Positions 35,028-44,086 are shown, counted from the stretch's first letter. The stretch: DNA of 64,000 bases from UBA2336 sp031395485 (GCA_031395485.1 JANNUS010000006.1:310001-374000); one strand, 5' to 3'. Notes: a model not told the origin generated them from the sequence alone. Translations and numbers: made by a program.

Positions 35028-36830
35028 CTAAAAAGGATATTCTCCTTTTTCAATAATATGATTGGCTATTTTTCTTCTCGATTCTTTCAAATTATAGGGA
35101 TCAACTTTTGTGAACCGCTTCAGGCCCATGAGCATCAATCGTTGTTCATCTCCTTCCGCAAACGATGTGATGGCCGTCCTTCCGGCAGATGCCGCTTTTT
35201 CTACTGCATGATGCAGATAAACCGTTGCTAGCTCTTTCTCAATCGCGCAAGCTTTTTCACCACGTAGGCTAATTAATTTCTCTACACGCAACAATACCGA
35301 CTCGGCTACATATCCTTCAATGAGCATGTCGGCTAAGTTCATGAGTACCTCCTGCTCTTCTGAGAGTTTCATCATGAATTTTTGAACCGCGGCTCCCGAA
35401 ACCATTAAGCCTGCCTTTTTCAAATTGCGTAACACTTTCTTCTCTTTTGCAAATACGGCAGTGTCATCCTCTGAACTAAAGTCAGGTATGGACATTAACT
35501 CTTTTTGAACAGCCATGGCAGGAGTCATTAAGTCAATATGACCTTTCATGGCTCGCTTCATCAACATATCAATAGTAAGCAGGCGGTTGATTTCATTTGT
35601 TCCTTCAAAGATTCGGTTAATGCGCGCATCGCGATAAGCGCGATCCATTGGGCCTTCGGCAGAGAATCCCATCCCACCATAAATTTGTACACCTTCATCT
35701 ACAGAATAATCCAATACCTCTGAGCCGTGTACTTTTAGGATGGCACATTCAATTGCAAACTCTTCGAGTGCCTTTAATCGGGCTTGGGCAGTATTCATAC
35801 CTGCCGCAACAAATGCATTATACGCATCATCAATGTTTTGGCTTGCACGGTAGTGTGCCGATTCAGAGGCAAAAATGTGGGTTGCTACATCGGCTATTTT
35901 ATGCTTGATTGCCCCAAACGATGAAATCGGAACTCCAAATTGTTTTCGCTCCGTTGAATATTTGACAGCTGTAGATAAACACATCTTACTTCCGCCAACC
36001 GCTGCCACGCCTAGTTTAATTCGACCAACGTTTAGAATATTGACAGCAATCTTAAATCCGTTTTCGCGCTCGCTTAATAAATTCTCTACCGGTACTTTGC
36101 AATCGTTAAAGAAAATCTGACGGGTGCTTGATCCTTTAATACCCATTTTCTTTTCTTCTTCATTCATTGTGATGCCGCCAAAAGTTTTTTCAACAATAAA
36201 GGCACTCAGATTTTTATCATTATCAATTTTGGCAAACACGATATACACATCGGCAAACCCACCGTTCGTGATCCACATTTTTTGTCCGTTAATCACGTAG
36301 TGCTTACCATCGGGAGTTAAAACAGCTTTTGTTTTTCCAGAATTGGCATCGGAGCCTGAATCTGGTTCCGTTAAACAGTACGCTGCTTTCCATTCGCCTG
36401 AAGCAAGTTTTGGAATGTACTTTTTCTTTTGTGCATCATTTCCGTAGTACAAAATCGGTAATGTACCAATACCCGTATGAGCAGAAATTGCAACAGCAAA
36501 CGAGTGACCTCCACCCATTACTTCTGCCACCAACATGGTCGTGTTAAAGTCCATACCGAAGCCTCCTAACTCTTGCGGAACAGAAGTGCCAAGAAGTCCA
36601 AGTTCTCCGGCTTTGTCCATCAATTTCGGCATAAGGGTAAGATCCTTCATCGAATCAATTGCATCAAGGTGCGGATAGACTTCTTGTATTAAAAAGTCTT
36701 TACACGTTTGTGCAATCATTTTTTGTTCCTCGTTGAAATCTTCTGGAATAAAAATTTCACTTGCTTCTGTTTCTCGAATGAGAAACTCTCCTCCTTTGAT
36801 TGCCTGCTTGGTTTTAGTTTCTGCGTTCAT
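35028..36830 (-). CDS. fadE: Acyl-CoA dehydrogenase (FadE-like)
   Basis: 600 residues from the ATG at 36830 (MNAETKTKQAIKGGEFLIRE); an upstream ATG lies in the repeat. It catalyses the first, FAD-dependent step of beta-oxidation. Visible: helical N-domain, YCLTEPDSGSDANSGKTKAV (FAD-binding strands), WITNGGFADVYIVFAK, GRIKLGVAAVGGSKMCL, ERKQFGVPISSFGAIKHKIA, and QIYGGMGFSAEGPMDRAYRD ending in RIFEGTNEINR (catalytic region). The extra C-terminal domain of about 150 residues is typical of the FadE/BSU type. The order fadN-fadA-fadE matches the Bacillus fadNAE operon. Last gene before the terminator. Confidence 0.94.
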   Translation of the reverse strand: MNAETKTKQAIKGGEFLIRETEASEIFIPEDFNEEQKMIAQTCKDFLIQEVYPHLDAIDSMKDLTLMPKLMDKAGELGLLGTSVPQELGGFGMDFNTTMLVAEVMGGGHSFAVAISAHTGIGTLPILYYGNDAQKKKYIPKLASGEWKAAYCLTEPDSGSDANSGKTKAVLTPDGKHYVINGQKMWITNGGFADVYIVFAKIDNDKNLSAFIVEKTFGGITMNEEEKKMGIKGSSTRQIFFNDCKVPVENLLSERENGFKIAVNILNVGRIKLGVAAVGGSKMCLSTAVKYSTERKQFGVPISSFGAIKHKIADVATHIFASESAHYRASQNIDDAYNAFVAAGMNTAQARLKALEEFAIECAILKVHGSEVLDYSVDEGVQIYGGMGFSAEGPMDRAYRDARINRIFEGTNEINRLLTIDMLMKRAMKGHIDLMTPAMAVQKELMSIPDFSSEDDTAVFAKEKKVLRNLKKAGLMVSGAAVQKFMMKLSEEQEVLMNLADMLIEGYVAESVLLRVEKLISLRGEKACAIEKELATVYLHHAVEKAASAGRTAITSFAEGDEQRLMLMGLKRFTKVDPYNLKESRRKIANHIIEKGEYPF

Positions 36831-36850
36831 AGTTTGTGATGACGTAAGTA

Positions 36851-36890
36851 TCAAGACGTTAGACATAAGACTTTGGGCGTAACGTCTTGA
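36851..36890. repeat. AGTCTTA-family repeat at the 3' end of the four-helix-bundle gene
   Basis: Inverted repeat TCAAGACGTTA (36851-36861) / TAACGTCTTGA (36880-36890), perfect over 11 bases. It contains TTAGACATAAGACTT (36859-36873), the exact inverse complement of 38474-38488. It encodes the last codons (KSYV and stop) of the four-helix-bundle gene. Confidence 0.85.
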
Positions 36891-37224
36891 TTAAGCCAAA
36901 AATCATTTTTTGTATTTCAGATATTATTCCGGATAAAATTTCTAGTTGATCTGATGAAATAAAGTTTACATCAAAGCCAAGAATAAGTAAAGTCTCCAAT
37001 TCATAAGCCGATCCTAAACTTATATTTAAAAATTGAGCAAAGTCTTTGTCTGTATTTCTTCCAGATCCTTCAGCAATATTTGTTGGAATCGATACAGCAC
37101 ATCTTCGCAATTGAGATATCAATCCAAATTTCTCCTCCATTGGAAAACTTGATGTAAGCACATAAATCTCCTTAACCAGCTGCCTAGATAATTGCCAAAT
37201 TTTTAGTTCTTTAAAATTATGCAT
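36859..37224 (-). CDS. Four-helix-bundle protein (23S rRNA intervening-sequence/S23 family)
   Basis: 121 residues. The family's signature is plain: FKELKIWQLSRQLVKEIYVL, FPMEEKFGLISQLRRCAVSI, PTNIAEGSGRNTDKDFAQFL and SAYELETLLILG. Members form small pentameric helical bundles; some occur inside 23S rRNA intervening sequences, and the Avd protein of diversity-generating retroelements is a relative. No reverse transcriptase lies nearby. It interrupts the fadA-fadE order, and AGTCTTA-type repeats flank it on both sides, which suggests insertion into an older operon. Biochemical role unknown. Confidence 0.9.
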   Translation of the reverse strand: MHNFKELKIWQLSRQLVKEIYVLTSSFPMEEKFGLISQLRRCAVSIPTNIAEGSGRNTDKDFAQFLNISLGSAYELETLLILGFDVNFISSDQLEILSGIISEIQKMIFGLIKTLRPKSYV

Positions 37225-37231
37225 GATCTTG

Positions 37232-37264
37232 GTCTTGCTACTTAAGTCTTAAATCTTAGGTCTA
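37232..37264. repeat. AGTCTTA-family repeat between four-helix-bundle gene and fadA
   Basis: GTCTTGCTACTTAAGTCTTA (37232-37251) matches 38462-38481 at 18 of 20 bases. The right end (37262-37264, CTA) is the TAG stop of the thiolase gene. Confidence 0.85.
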
Positions 37265-38437
37265 GTTTAATAATTCATAGATGCCGGCTACACCCTGTCC
37301 TCCACCAACACAGGCGGTGACCATGCCGTATTTTTTATTTTGTCTTCTCATCTCATTGAAAAGTTGCACAGACAACCTCGCTCCAGACGAACCAAGTGGG
37401 TGACCCACCGCAATTGCTCCTCCGTTTACATTTAATTTTGCCCTGTCAATTCCCAATTCTCTTACAACCGCTAATGACTGTGCTGCAAATGCTTCGTTCA
37501 ATTCGAACAAGTCAATGTCGTTGAGCTTCATGTTCGCAATTTTCAATGCCTTTGGAATAGCCGCTACAGGACCAATGCCCATAATCCGTGGATCAACTCC
37601 AGCTGTAGCGTAACTCACCATACGCGCGATGGGTTTTAGGTTTAACTGTTTTACCATACGCTCACTCATCACCGCTACGAAAGCTGCTCCATCAGAAGTC
37701 TGAGAAGAATTTCCAGCCGTCACCACTCCTCCTGCGGCAAATACAGGCTTTAGTTTCGACAATCCTTCCACCGTTGTATCGGCACGAATGCCTTCATCTT
37801 TATCAACAATAAATTCACGCGTCTTCTTTTTCATGTTCTCGTCCACATAAACTTCCTTCACGGTGATGGGAACAACTTCTCCTTTAAATTTTTCGGCCTT
37901 CCATGCTGCTGCTGCTTTCATATGTGATTCATATGAAAACTGATCTTGATCTTCACGTGATATTTTATATTGCTTCGAAACTTCTTCGGCCGTTAGGCCC
38001 ATGCTCGTGTAATAGGTAGGATTGTCTTTCGCGATTGCATAATTCAATGCGGTTTTAAATCCCATCACGGGTACAAGCGACATGGATTCAGTTCCTCCAG
38101 CAATGATCACATCGGCCTGACCGGCATGAATGCGATAACTTGCCATGGCGATAGCCTCCACACCCGAACCGCAATAACGATTGATCACTATGCCTGGAGT
38201 GTCAAGACCTAATGCAAGCAAAGAAATAATTCTTCCCATCTGCATGCCTTGTTCCGCTTCCGGAACAGCATTGCCTACAATGAGATCGTCCACCATTTTA
38301 TTTTCAAGTCCGGGAATAGACTTCACCAAATGCTTGATAACATCCGATGCCAAATCATCGGGCCGTACAAAACGGAACCCGCCTTTCTTTGCTTTTCCTA
38401 CTGCTGTTCTGTAGCCTGCTACAATGTATGCGTCCAT
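37262..38437 (-). CDS. fadA: Acetyl-CoA acyltransferase (3-ketoacyl-CoA thiolase)
   Basis: 391 residues. Last step of beta-oxidation: CoA-dependent cleavage of 3-ketoacyl-CoA. Catalytic Cys in INRYCGSGVEAIAMAS (about residue 90), His in NGGAIAVGHPLGSSGAR, second Cys in TACVGGGQGVAGIYE, and the loop GNSSQTSDGAAFV. The thiolase fold is complete. It is preceded by fadN and followed by the inserted four-helix-bundle gene; the TAG stop is part of the 37232-37264 repeat. Confidence 0.96.
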   Translation of the reverse strand: MDAYIVAGYRTAVGKAKKGGFRFVRPDDLASDVIKHLVKSIPGLENKMVDDLIVGNAVPEAEQGMQMGRIISLLALGLDTPGIVINRYCGSGVEAIAMASYRIHAGQADVIIAGGTESMSLVPVMGFKTALNYAIAKDNPTYYTSMGLTAEEVSKQYKISREDQDQFSYESHMKAAAAWKAEKFKGEVVPITVKEVYVDENMKKKTREFIVDKDEGIRADTTVEGLSKLKPVFAAGGVVTAGNSSQTSDGAAFVAVMSERMVKQLNLKPIARMVSYATAGVDPRIMGIGPVAAIPKALKIANMKLNDIDLFELNEAFAAQSLAVVRELGIDRAKLNVNGGAIAVGHPLGSSGARLSVQLFNEMRRQNKKYGMVTACVGGGQGVAGIYELLN

Positions 38438-38461
38438 AACTATTGCTTTTTAATATCTTGA

Positions 38462-38488
38462 GTCTTCGTACTTAAGTCTTATGTCTAA
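38462..38488. repeat. AGTCTTA-family repeat between fadA and fadN
   Basis: Contains TACTTAAGTCTTA, identical to 37239-37251, and AAGTCTTATGTCTAA (38474-38488), the exact inverse complement of 36859-36873. The CTA at 38485-38487 is the TAG stop of fadN. Confidence 0.88.
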
Positions 38489-40884
38489 TTTCTAAGAGGT
38501 TTCCCTCCTGTTAAAATTGCCTGAATTCTTTCCAGTGTTTTCTTCTCTCCGGTGAGTGATAAGAATGCTTCACGCTCCAGATCCAATAAGTATTGTTCAC
38601 TTACTTCTTGAGGCGATGTGAGATCGCCACCGCACATTATGTTGGCTATCCATTTGGCAACTTTCGCATCGTGGTCTGATATGTAATTACCCATGCGCAT
38701 GCCTTGTAGTCCTGCAAGAAATAGCGCCTGCCCTGCTCGACCCTGAACTTTTATATTCTTTGCTTGAACCGGCATCGTGTAGCCCGCATTCACCAAATCA
38801 AGTACGGCTTCTTTTGCGTCTGCGATTTGGCGATCCTTATTCATGGAAACACGATCCAATTTTTTCAGGATTCCCAATTCGCGTGCTTCCTCTGCTGAGG
38901 TAGCCACTTTTGCTGTTGCGATGGTCATGAAAGCATTTTGTAGGGCATTTAACTCTACATCGCCTTCTTGCAACGCATCACTTACGCGCTTTGTGAATTC
39001 TTTAGTACCCCCGCCTCCTGGAATAAGGCCTACGCCTACTTCTACCAGTCCCACATAGGTTTCGGCTGCTGCTTGTGCGATGTCCGCATGGAGCGTCATT
39101 TCGCATCCACCGCCTAACGTCCGCCCTTGCGGGGCAACTACCACAGGAATGGAGGAATATCTCAGGCGCATCACTGAATTCTGAAATGCTTTGATCATGA
39201 AGTCGATTTCATCATAATCCTGCTCGATGGCATACATAAATACTAATCCAAGATTGGCGCCTAAAGAAAAGTCGGATCCTTGATGACCAACCACCAATCC
39301 TTTATATTCCTTTTCTGCTAAATCGAGGGACTTATTCAATCCTTCAATCACGCTACTGCCCAGTGTATAACTCTTGGAGTACCACGCAAAGTTGATTACA
39401 CCATCACCAAGATCCGTGATTTTTGAGTCGGCATTTTTCCAGATAACATTTTCACTTTTGTTTTCGAGGATGATGAAGCTTTCTCTTCCTGGAATTGATT
39501 TGTAGGACTTGGTTGGGATGTCATAATATTTCTTCTGCCCACCCTCAACTTTGTAAAATGATTTATTTCCGGAAGCGAGCATATCATAAACCCACTGATT
39601 AGGTTTGTATCCTGAAGCTTCCATTAGTGGAATACTTTTTTCCAATCCGGATGCATCCCATGTTTCAAATGGACCAAGCTCCCAACCAAAACCTCCGCTT
39701 ACGGCATCATCAATTCTGAAAAGTTCATCACTGATTTCCGGAATGCGATTGCTCACGTATTGAAACAATCCAAAGAAAGCATCGCGATAGAAATCACCGG
39801 CTTTGTCTTTACCGGCTAACAATACTTTGAAACGATCTTTTAGATTGTCAATTGTCTTAGTGGATTCGAGTGTAGCAAATTTCGCTTTTGCTTTCGGTTT
39901 GTACTCTAATGTTTTGAGATCCAGCGTTAGAATTTCTGTTTCGCCTTTTGGTCCTTTTGTTTTTTTGTAAAATCCTTGACCTGTTTTATCGCCAAGCCAT
40001 TTATTCTGTTCTAGTTTAGTAACTACTTCTGGCAACTTAAACATCTCGCGTCCTTCATCATTCACCAACCCTTCATAAAGATTGTTTGACACTTTCACGA
40101 GTGTATCCAACCCAACGACATCCGATGTTCTGAACGTTGCAGATTTCGGTCTACCGATAACCGGACCTGTTAGTTTATCAATCTCATCCACATTCATGTC
40201 AAACTTGCGCATGGAGTCAATTACCTTCAGAAGCCCAAAGATTCCAACGCGATTCCCAATGAAAGCAGGGGTGTCTTTACAGAGTACGGTTGTTTTACCT
40301 AGGTACAAATCTCCATAATGCATCAGGAATTTGGTGATTTCCGGATCGGTTTTAGTGGTGGGTATAATTTCGAGCAATTTGAGATAGCGTGGGGGGTTAA
40401 AGAAGTGTGTTCCTGCAAAATGCTTCTGAAAGTCCTCACTTCTTCCTTCGGCCATCATGTGGATAGGAATTCCTGAAGTATTAGAAGTAATCAGTGTACC
40501 GGGTGTTCTATACTTCTCTACTTCCTCATATACTTTTTTCTTGATGTCAAGGTTTTCAACAACGACTTCAATTGTCCAATCAACGTTTTTGATTTTCGGC
40601 ATATCATCCGTAAAGTTTCCAAGCTTCACACGGGAGGCAAATTTTTTGCTGAACAACGAAGCCGGGTTTGCTTTCAAGGTTGCCTCATACGCGCTGTTAA
40701 CAATTCTGTTTTTTACAGCAGGATGATCAAGAGCCAAGCCTCTTTTCTTTTCTTCTTCGGTGAGTTCTTTCGGAGCAATGTCCAGCAGCAATACCTCCAC
40801 ACCAATATTGGCGAAGTGACAGGCAATGCGTGACCCCATGATTCCGGATCCTAATATTGCAACTTTGCGAATAGATCTTTTCAT
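38485..40884 (-). CDS. fadN: Bifunctional 3-hydroxyacyl-CoA dehydrogenase/enoyl-CoA hydratase (FadN type)
   Basis: 799 residues. The N-terminal NAD-binding dehydrogenase comes first (KVAILGSGIMGSRIACHFAN, then TSNTSGIPIHMMAEGR and HFAGTHFFNPPRYLKLLEII), followed by the helical HCDH domain repeated (about 190-430), and a crotonase domain at the C-terminus (GLVVGHQGSDFSLGANLGLV, ALGGGCEMTLHADIAQAAA-like GRTLGGGCEMTLHADI). This order, dehydrogenase first and hydratase last, is that of Bacillus FadN and the opposite of E. coli FadB. It hydrates and oxidises acyl-CoA intermediates. It starts 23 bases after the marR stop. Confidence 0.95.
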   Translation of the reverse strand: MKRSIRKVAILGSGIMGSRIACHFANIGVEVLLLDIAPKELTEEEKKRGLALDHPAVKNRIVNSAYEATLKANPASLFSKKFASRVKLGNFTDDMPKIKNVDWTIEVVVENLDIKKKVYEEVEKYRTPGTLITSNTSGIPIHMMAEGRSEDFQKHFAGTHFFNPPRYLKLLEIIPTTKTDPEITKFLMHYGDLYLGKTTVLCKDTPAFIGNRVGIFGLLKVIDSMRKFDMNVDEIDKLTGPVIGRPKSATFRTSDVVGLDTLVKVSNNLYEGLVNDEGREMFKLPEVVTKLEQNKWLGDKTGQGFYKKTKGPKGETEILTLDLKTLEYKPKAKAKFATLESTKTIDNLKDRFKVLLAGKDKAGDFYRDAFFGLFQYVSNRIPEISDELFRIDDAVSGGFGWELGPFETWDASGLEKSIPLMEASGYKPNQWVYDMLASGNKSFYKVEGGQKKYYDIPTKSYKSIPGRESFIILENKSENVIWKNADSKITDLGDGVINFAWYSKSYTLGSSVIEGLNKSLDLAEKEYKGLVVGHQGSDFSLGANLGLVFMYAIEQDYDEIDFMIKAFQNSVMRLRYSSIPVVVAPQGRTLGGGCEMTLHADIAQAAAETYVGLVEVGVGLIPGGGGTKEFTKRVSDALQEGDVELNALQNAFMTIATAKVATSAEEARELGILKKLDRVSMNKDRQIADAKEAVLDLVNAGYTMPVQAKNIKVQGRAGQALFLAGLQGMRMGNYISDHDAKVAKWIANIMCGGDLTSPQEVSEQYLLDLEREAFLSLTGEKKTLERIQAILTGGKPLRN

Positions 40885-40907
40885 ATTTTTTTGTTGTTCT
40901 ACCTAAA

Positions 40908-41357
40908 TTAATGATATGCCTTTTCGTAAATATTATTTCTATCTAAAATCTTGTTGATGTTTTGAATCACATCAAAAAAAACATCGAGTTTATTTTCTGG
41001 AATTTCTTCGTGCACAACCTTGTTGAATTGAACGACTGTTTCTTTCGCGCGCGCTCTTCCTTTTTTTCCTTCCTCCGTCAAAAAAATACGCACGCATCGT
41101 TTATCATTTGCGTCAACCTGACGATAAATTGCTCCTCTCTCTTCCAATGTTTTTAACAACCGGGTTAAGCTTCGGGCTTCTAATCCCATAAGGGGAGCAA
41201 TCTTGGTGGCGGGAGTGCCTTCCTCAACATCAATATTCAATAACACAAATCCAATGGCCATGGTAGCTCCGTGTTCGGAAGCTTGCTGATTGTACAGCCT
41301 GGCGATGGCATGCCAAGTAGCCCGAATGTGATAGTCTATTGTTTCTTCGCGCTTCAT
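40908..41357 (-). CDS. MarR-family transcriptional regulator of the fad operon
   Basis: 149 residues with a winged helix: ATWHAIARLYNQQASEHGAT, PATKIAPLMGLEARSLTRLL (recognition helix), LEERGAIYRQVDANDKRCVR (wing), and LTEEGKKGRARAKETVVQFN. MarR proteins are dimers that bind palindromes and release on ligand binding. It is the first gene of the marR-fadN-fadA-fadE transcript, so it probably represses its own operon until a fatty acid or acyl-CoA is bound. A 12-bp palindrome upstream is a candidate operator. Confidence 0.92.
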   Translation of the reverse strand: MKREETIDYHIRATWHAIARLYNQQASEHGATMAIGFVLLNIDVEEGTPATKIAPLMGLEARSLTRLLKTLEERGAIYRQVDANDKRCVRIFLTEEGKKGRARAKETVVQFNKVVHEEIPENKLDVFFDVIQNINKILDRNNIYEKAYH

Positions 41358-41396
41358 TCGAAATCCTAAAAGGGAAACGAATATAAAAAAAATTGT

Positions 41397-41408
41397 TATG
41401 CATGCATA
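41397..41408. promoter_or_regulatory. Palindrome upstream of marR, candidate MarR operator
   Basis: TATGCATGCATA is a perfect 12-bp palindrome 40 bases upstream of the marR start. MarR operators are often palindromes of this sort (for example around TTGC/GCAA halves). Downstream on the minus strand, TATATTCG resembles a -7 box with one mismatch. Confidence 0.45.
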
Positions 41409-41470
41409 CTATATTTAAAGAATTTTGTCCGGCTGTCGTCCATCGGCTTCAAATTCTCTGGAAAATCGAG

Positions 41471-43465
41471 TTAATTCCTCTTTTTGTAGAATACTAACTC
41501 ACCGCCTTCATCGCCCAAGGCTTTGAGCGGATTGCCAATAGGGGTTTGGTTTGTATCTTCAGCTACCTGAGTTTTTACATATTGAATTAACTCCGATATG
41601 GCGAATTTGTCCTTCTCATTTTCACGAAGAAACTGAATTACCCGCTTGGCAAAAGGACTGTTATTTCCAATTTCCCCATCTGAAACGGTTTCTAATCTGC
41701 CGGAAGCAAGGCCCCAACGTGATTTAAACTTCTCTACATTATCGGTATAACCTCTTCGTGAGTCTGCGAATAGCGCTCCCGAGAAACATGCATCAGCAAT
41801 CAGAAAAGTGTGTTGAGAATTTATGCTGCCGAGAACTTTCAATATCTCCGTGTTGGAAATATAATCTCCGCTGGAATTAAGTTCAGCATCTACCGGAATC
41901 CAATAGCCTTCACTCAGCAATTCATCAAAATATCCATGCCCTGAAAAGTAAATCACAAGATTATCTTGCGGACTTACTTTTTCAATTAAACTTCTTAAGC
42001 TCCTGTAAATAGTAGATCGGGTAGCTTGTTCATCTTTGACTAAGGTTACATTTGAAAATTCAAAATTATATTTACCCATTAGCACAGTTGCTATGTCGCT
42101 CGCATCTTTCACCGCGTTATTGAGTTTGGGCCAGTGTTGATAATCGTTGATTCCAATTACTAAAAGAAAATTTTTCGCGATAGCTGGATTGTACACTTCT
42201 CCATCAGCACTTTTTCGCGTAATTATTATTTTTTTCAAAGCAATGTTATCATTCACATCTGCTACTTCAATATTTACATAATTATCACCCATGGCAAGCG
42301 GGATGTTGATAACAAAATTACCGTTGTCTTTCACGGGGGTAACTATTCCGTTTACTTTCAAACTTCTAACTCCCGACTCATCGGTAACAGTACCACGTAA
42401 GTCAATCAAATCTTTATAGATACGAACGCGATTGTCTTGAATGTTTGGAGGATTCGAAACCAATATTAACGGGCCAGATTTGTCTTTTGTGTCTTTATGC
42501 CGGAACACAGGCGTGATGTGTAGCGATTCAATATTCCAATACTTTACGGTTTGTACAAACTCTTCAATGGTGGCAAGTTCTTTTCCGCTCGGGCTAATGG
42601 CGATGGCCTTCACTGGGGTTTGAAAATCTTCCAGTTTTAAAGCAGGTAATCCTGTTGCCAGATCATAGACAGCAACAGCGTTTTTTTCGAGTGCCGCAAA
42701 AAGATATTTGCCATCCTCACTGAATTTAAGATCATAAATCCAGCCACGCTGTGGAAACTCACGCACTTGCTTTCCGGTTTCTACATCCCACAAAATAATT
42801 TTTTTGTCATCACCCCCGCTGGCAAGGGTTTTGCTGTCGGGTGAAAAGGCAAGGGTTCGTACCCAATTTTCATGCGCCTGTAGTTTTTTGGCTATCGATC
42901 CAGTTATCGCATCTCTTAAAAAAATATCTCGATCAGCTCCACCCGTGGCAATCCACTTATCATCGTAGCTGACGTCTAACGCCCGGATTGCTTTGACATG
43001 ATCACTTTTGCTGTATACAATTTTAGCAGAATCAATGCTCCAGAGATTGATGGTCTTATCCTCTCCAATAGAAACAATAAATTTATCATTGTTTATAAAC
43101 CGAATTGCAAGCACAGCATCTGTGTGGCCTTTCAGAATTCTGACAAGTTTGCCGCCTGGTATTGTCCATACTTTAATGGTCTTGTCTCCGCTGGCGGTGG
43201 CCATCAACGTATTGTCTGTACTAAAAATAACATTCGATATGTCACGATTTAGCGCTCCGCTTAACGTTGTGGCCTTGGTATCGCTGCCTGCATTTAGCAA
43301 TTGAATTTCGCTGTTGGTGGATACAGCTAGGTATTTATTGTCGTATGTGTACCCAAAAGCAATTGGTGATTTAATTTTAACCGTTAGTTTCAATAAATCC
43401 TGTGAGATCAGGTTGCTTGATGTTATTGAAAGCAAAGCCAGCAAAAAGATCAATCGCTTCATCAT
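41471..43465 (-). CDS. Exported WD40-repeat protein with C-terminal caspase-like (C14) protease domain
   Basis: 664 residues. A signal peptide ends near residue 22 (SSNLISQ). WD40 repeats fill about 25-312 (DKTIKVW, DKTINLWS, KKIILWD at blade ends). An Ig-like beta sandwich follows at about 333-416 (LIDLRGTVTDESGVRSLKVN). The C14 caspase domain is at about 430-660: FLLVIGINDYQHWPKLNNAV, catalytic His510 in YFSGHGYFDE, catalytic Cys560 in FLIADACFSGA. The His-Cys dyad is intact. It is the last gene of a three-gene set with a barrel protein (9 bases away) and a lipoprotein. Prokaryotic caspases cleave after basic residues in many cases; the substrate here is unknown. Export is unusual. Confidence 0.93.
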   Translation of the reverse strand: MMKRLIFLLALLSITSSNLISQDLLKLTVKIKSPIAFGYTYDNKYLAVSTNSEIQLLNAGSDTKATTLSGALNRDISNVIFSTDNTLMATASGDKTIKVWTIPGGKLVRILKGHTDAVLAIRFINNDKFIVSIGEDKTINLWSIDSAKIVYSKSDHVKAIRALDVSYDDKWIATGGADRDIFLRDAITGSIAKKLQAHENWVRTLAFSPDSKTLASGGDDKKIILWDVETGKQVREFPQRGWIYDLKFSEDGKYLFAALEKNAVAVYDLATGLPALKLEDFQTPVKAIAISPSGKELATIEEFVQTVKYWNIESLHITPVFRHKDTKDKSGPLILVSNPPNIQDNRVRIYKDLIDLRGTVTDESGVRSLKVNGIVTPVKDNGNFVINIPLAMGDNYVNIEVADVNDNIALKKIIITRKSADGEVYNPAIAKNFLLVIGINDYQHWPKLNNAVKDASDIATVLMGKYNFEFSNVTLVKDEQATRSTIYRSLRSLIEKVSPQDNLVIYFSGHGYFDELLSEGYWIPVDAELNSSGDYISNTEILKVLGSINSQHTFLIADACFSGALFADSRRGYTDNVEKFKSRWGLASGRLETVSDGEIGNNSPFAKRVIQFLRENEKDKFAISELIQYVKTQVAEDTNQTPIGNPLKALGDEGGELVFYKKRN

Positions 43466-43474
43466 TCCTAACGT

Positions 43475-44086
43475 TTATTTCCTCTTACCAATATTGTAGG
43501 TGACGCCCATCTTAGCATCTATAATGCCATTGTTTTCTGAGCCAAACCAAAAAATATAGTCACTCATTAATTTAACACCCAGTTCAATCACATTCAGATA
43601 TAGGTTATTACTAAGCTTGCACATAATACCAAGGTTAAATCCAACCGCATTTGATTTGTCTGCAAGGCGGTAGCCCTCGTTTACTTGTACCATTTCAACC
43701 TGAGTATAATTTATGCTTACATACTTTCGCCATTTTTTTGCACGGCTTGTAGAAAAGCGAACATCAATTCCTTTCTGTAATTGAAGCACTTCTTTGTCTA
43801 TGCTATTATCCTGATCGTAATGAATCCTTCCCTCGCCTCTAAAACTTCTGCTATAGAACCCACCCAATGCTATATGCTGATTGATTTGAACATGAGCCCC
43901 TCCATAGAAATTAGTTGTTTCAACGAATTCAATGTCACCATCATTTTGTCCGTCCCCCGGAGTAAGGTTTTGCTGAATTTTTAATTCTACATCAAACGTT
44001 GGTAACTTTAGTTGAGCATATGTTGCTCCTCCAAAAAAGCATGAAAGCATAACTACAGATATGAAGCTTCTAAAGGTCATAATCAA
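43475..44086 (-). CDS. Small outer-membrane beta-barrel-like protein
   Basis: 203 residues. A signal peptide ends near ATYAQ. The rest is rich in alternating aromatic/polar strands (NFYGGAHVQINQHIALGGFY, VGFNLGIMCKLSNNLYLNVI) and ends GVTYNIGKRK, as in porin-family or OmpA-like barrels of Bacteroidota. It overlaps the upstream lipoprotein gene by 17 bases and is 9 bases from the caspase gene, so all three are translated together. Probably an outer-membrane partner; no ligand known. Confidence 0.75.
   Translation of the reverse strand: MIMTFRSFISVVMLSCFFGGATYAQLKLPTFDVELKIQQNLTPGDGQNDGDIEFVETTNFYGGAHVQINQHIALGGFYSRSFRGEGRIHYDQDNSIDKEVLQLQKGIDVRFSTSRAKKWRKYVSINYTQVEMVQVNEGYRLADKSNAVGFNLGIMCKLSNNLYLNVIELGVKLMSDYIFWFGSENNGIIDAKMGVTYNIGKRK

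Noticed and set aside
36859..37224. The four-helix-bundle gene as Avd of a diversity-generating retroelement
   Set aside because: There is no reverse transcriptase, template repeat or variable repeat nearby; only family-level relatedness remains.
37945..37965. CACGTG-centred sequence within fadA as a further parS site
   Set aside because: Only about 10 of 14 core positions agree with parS; single E-box-like hexamers occur by chance.
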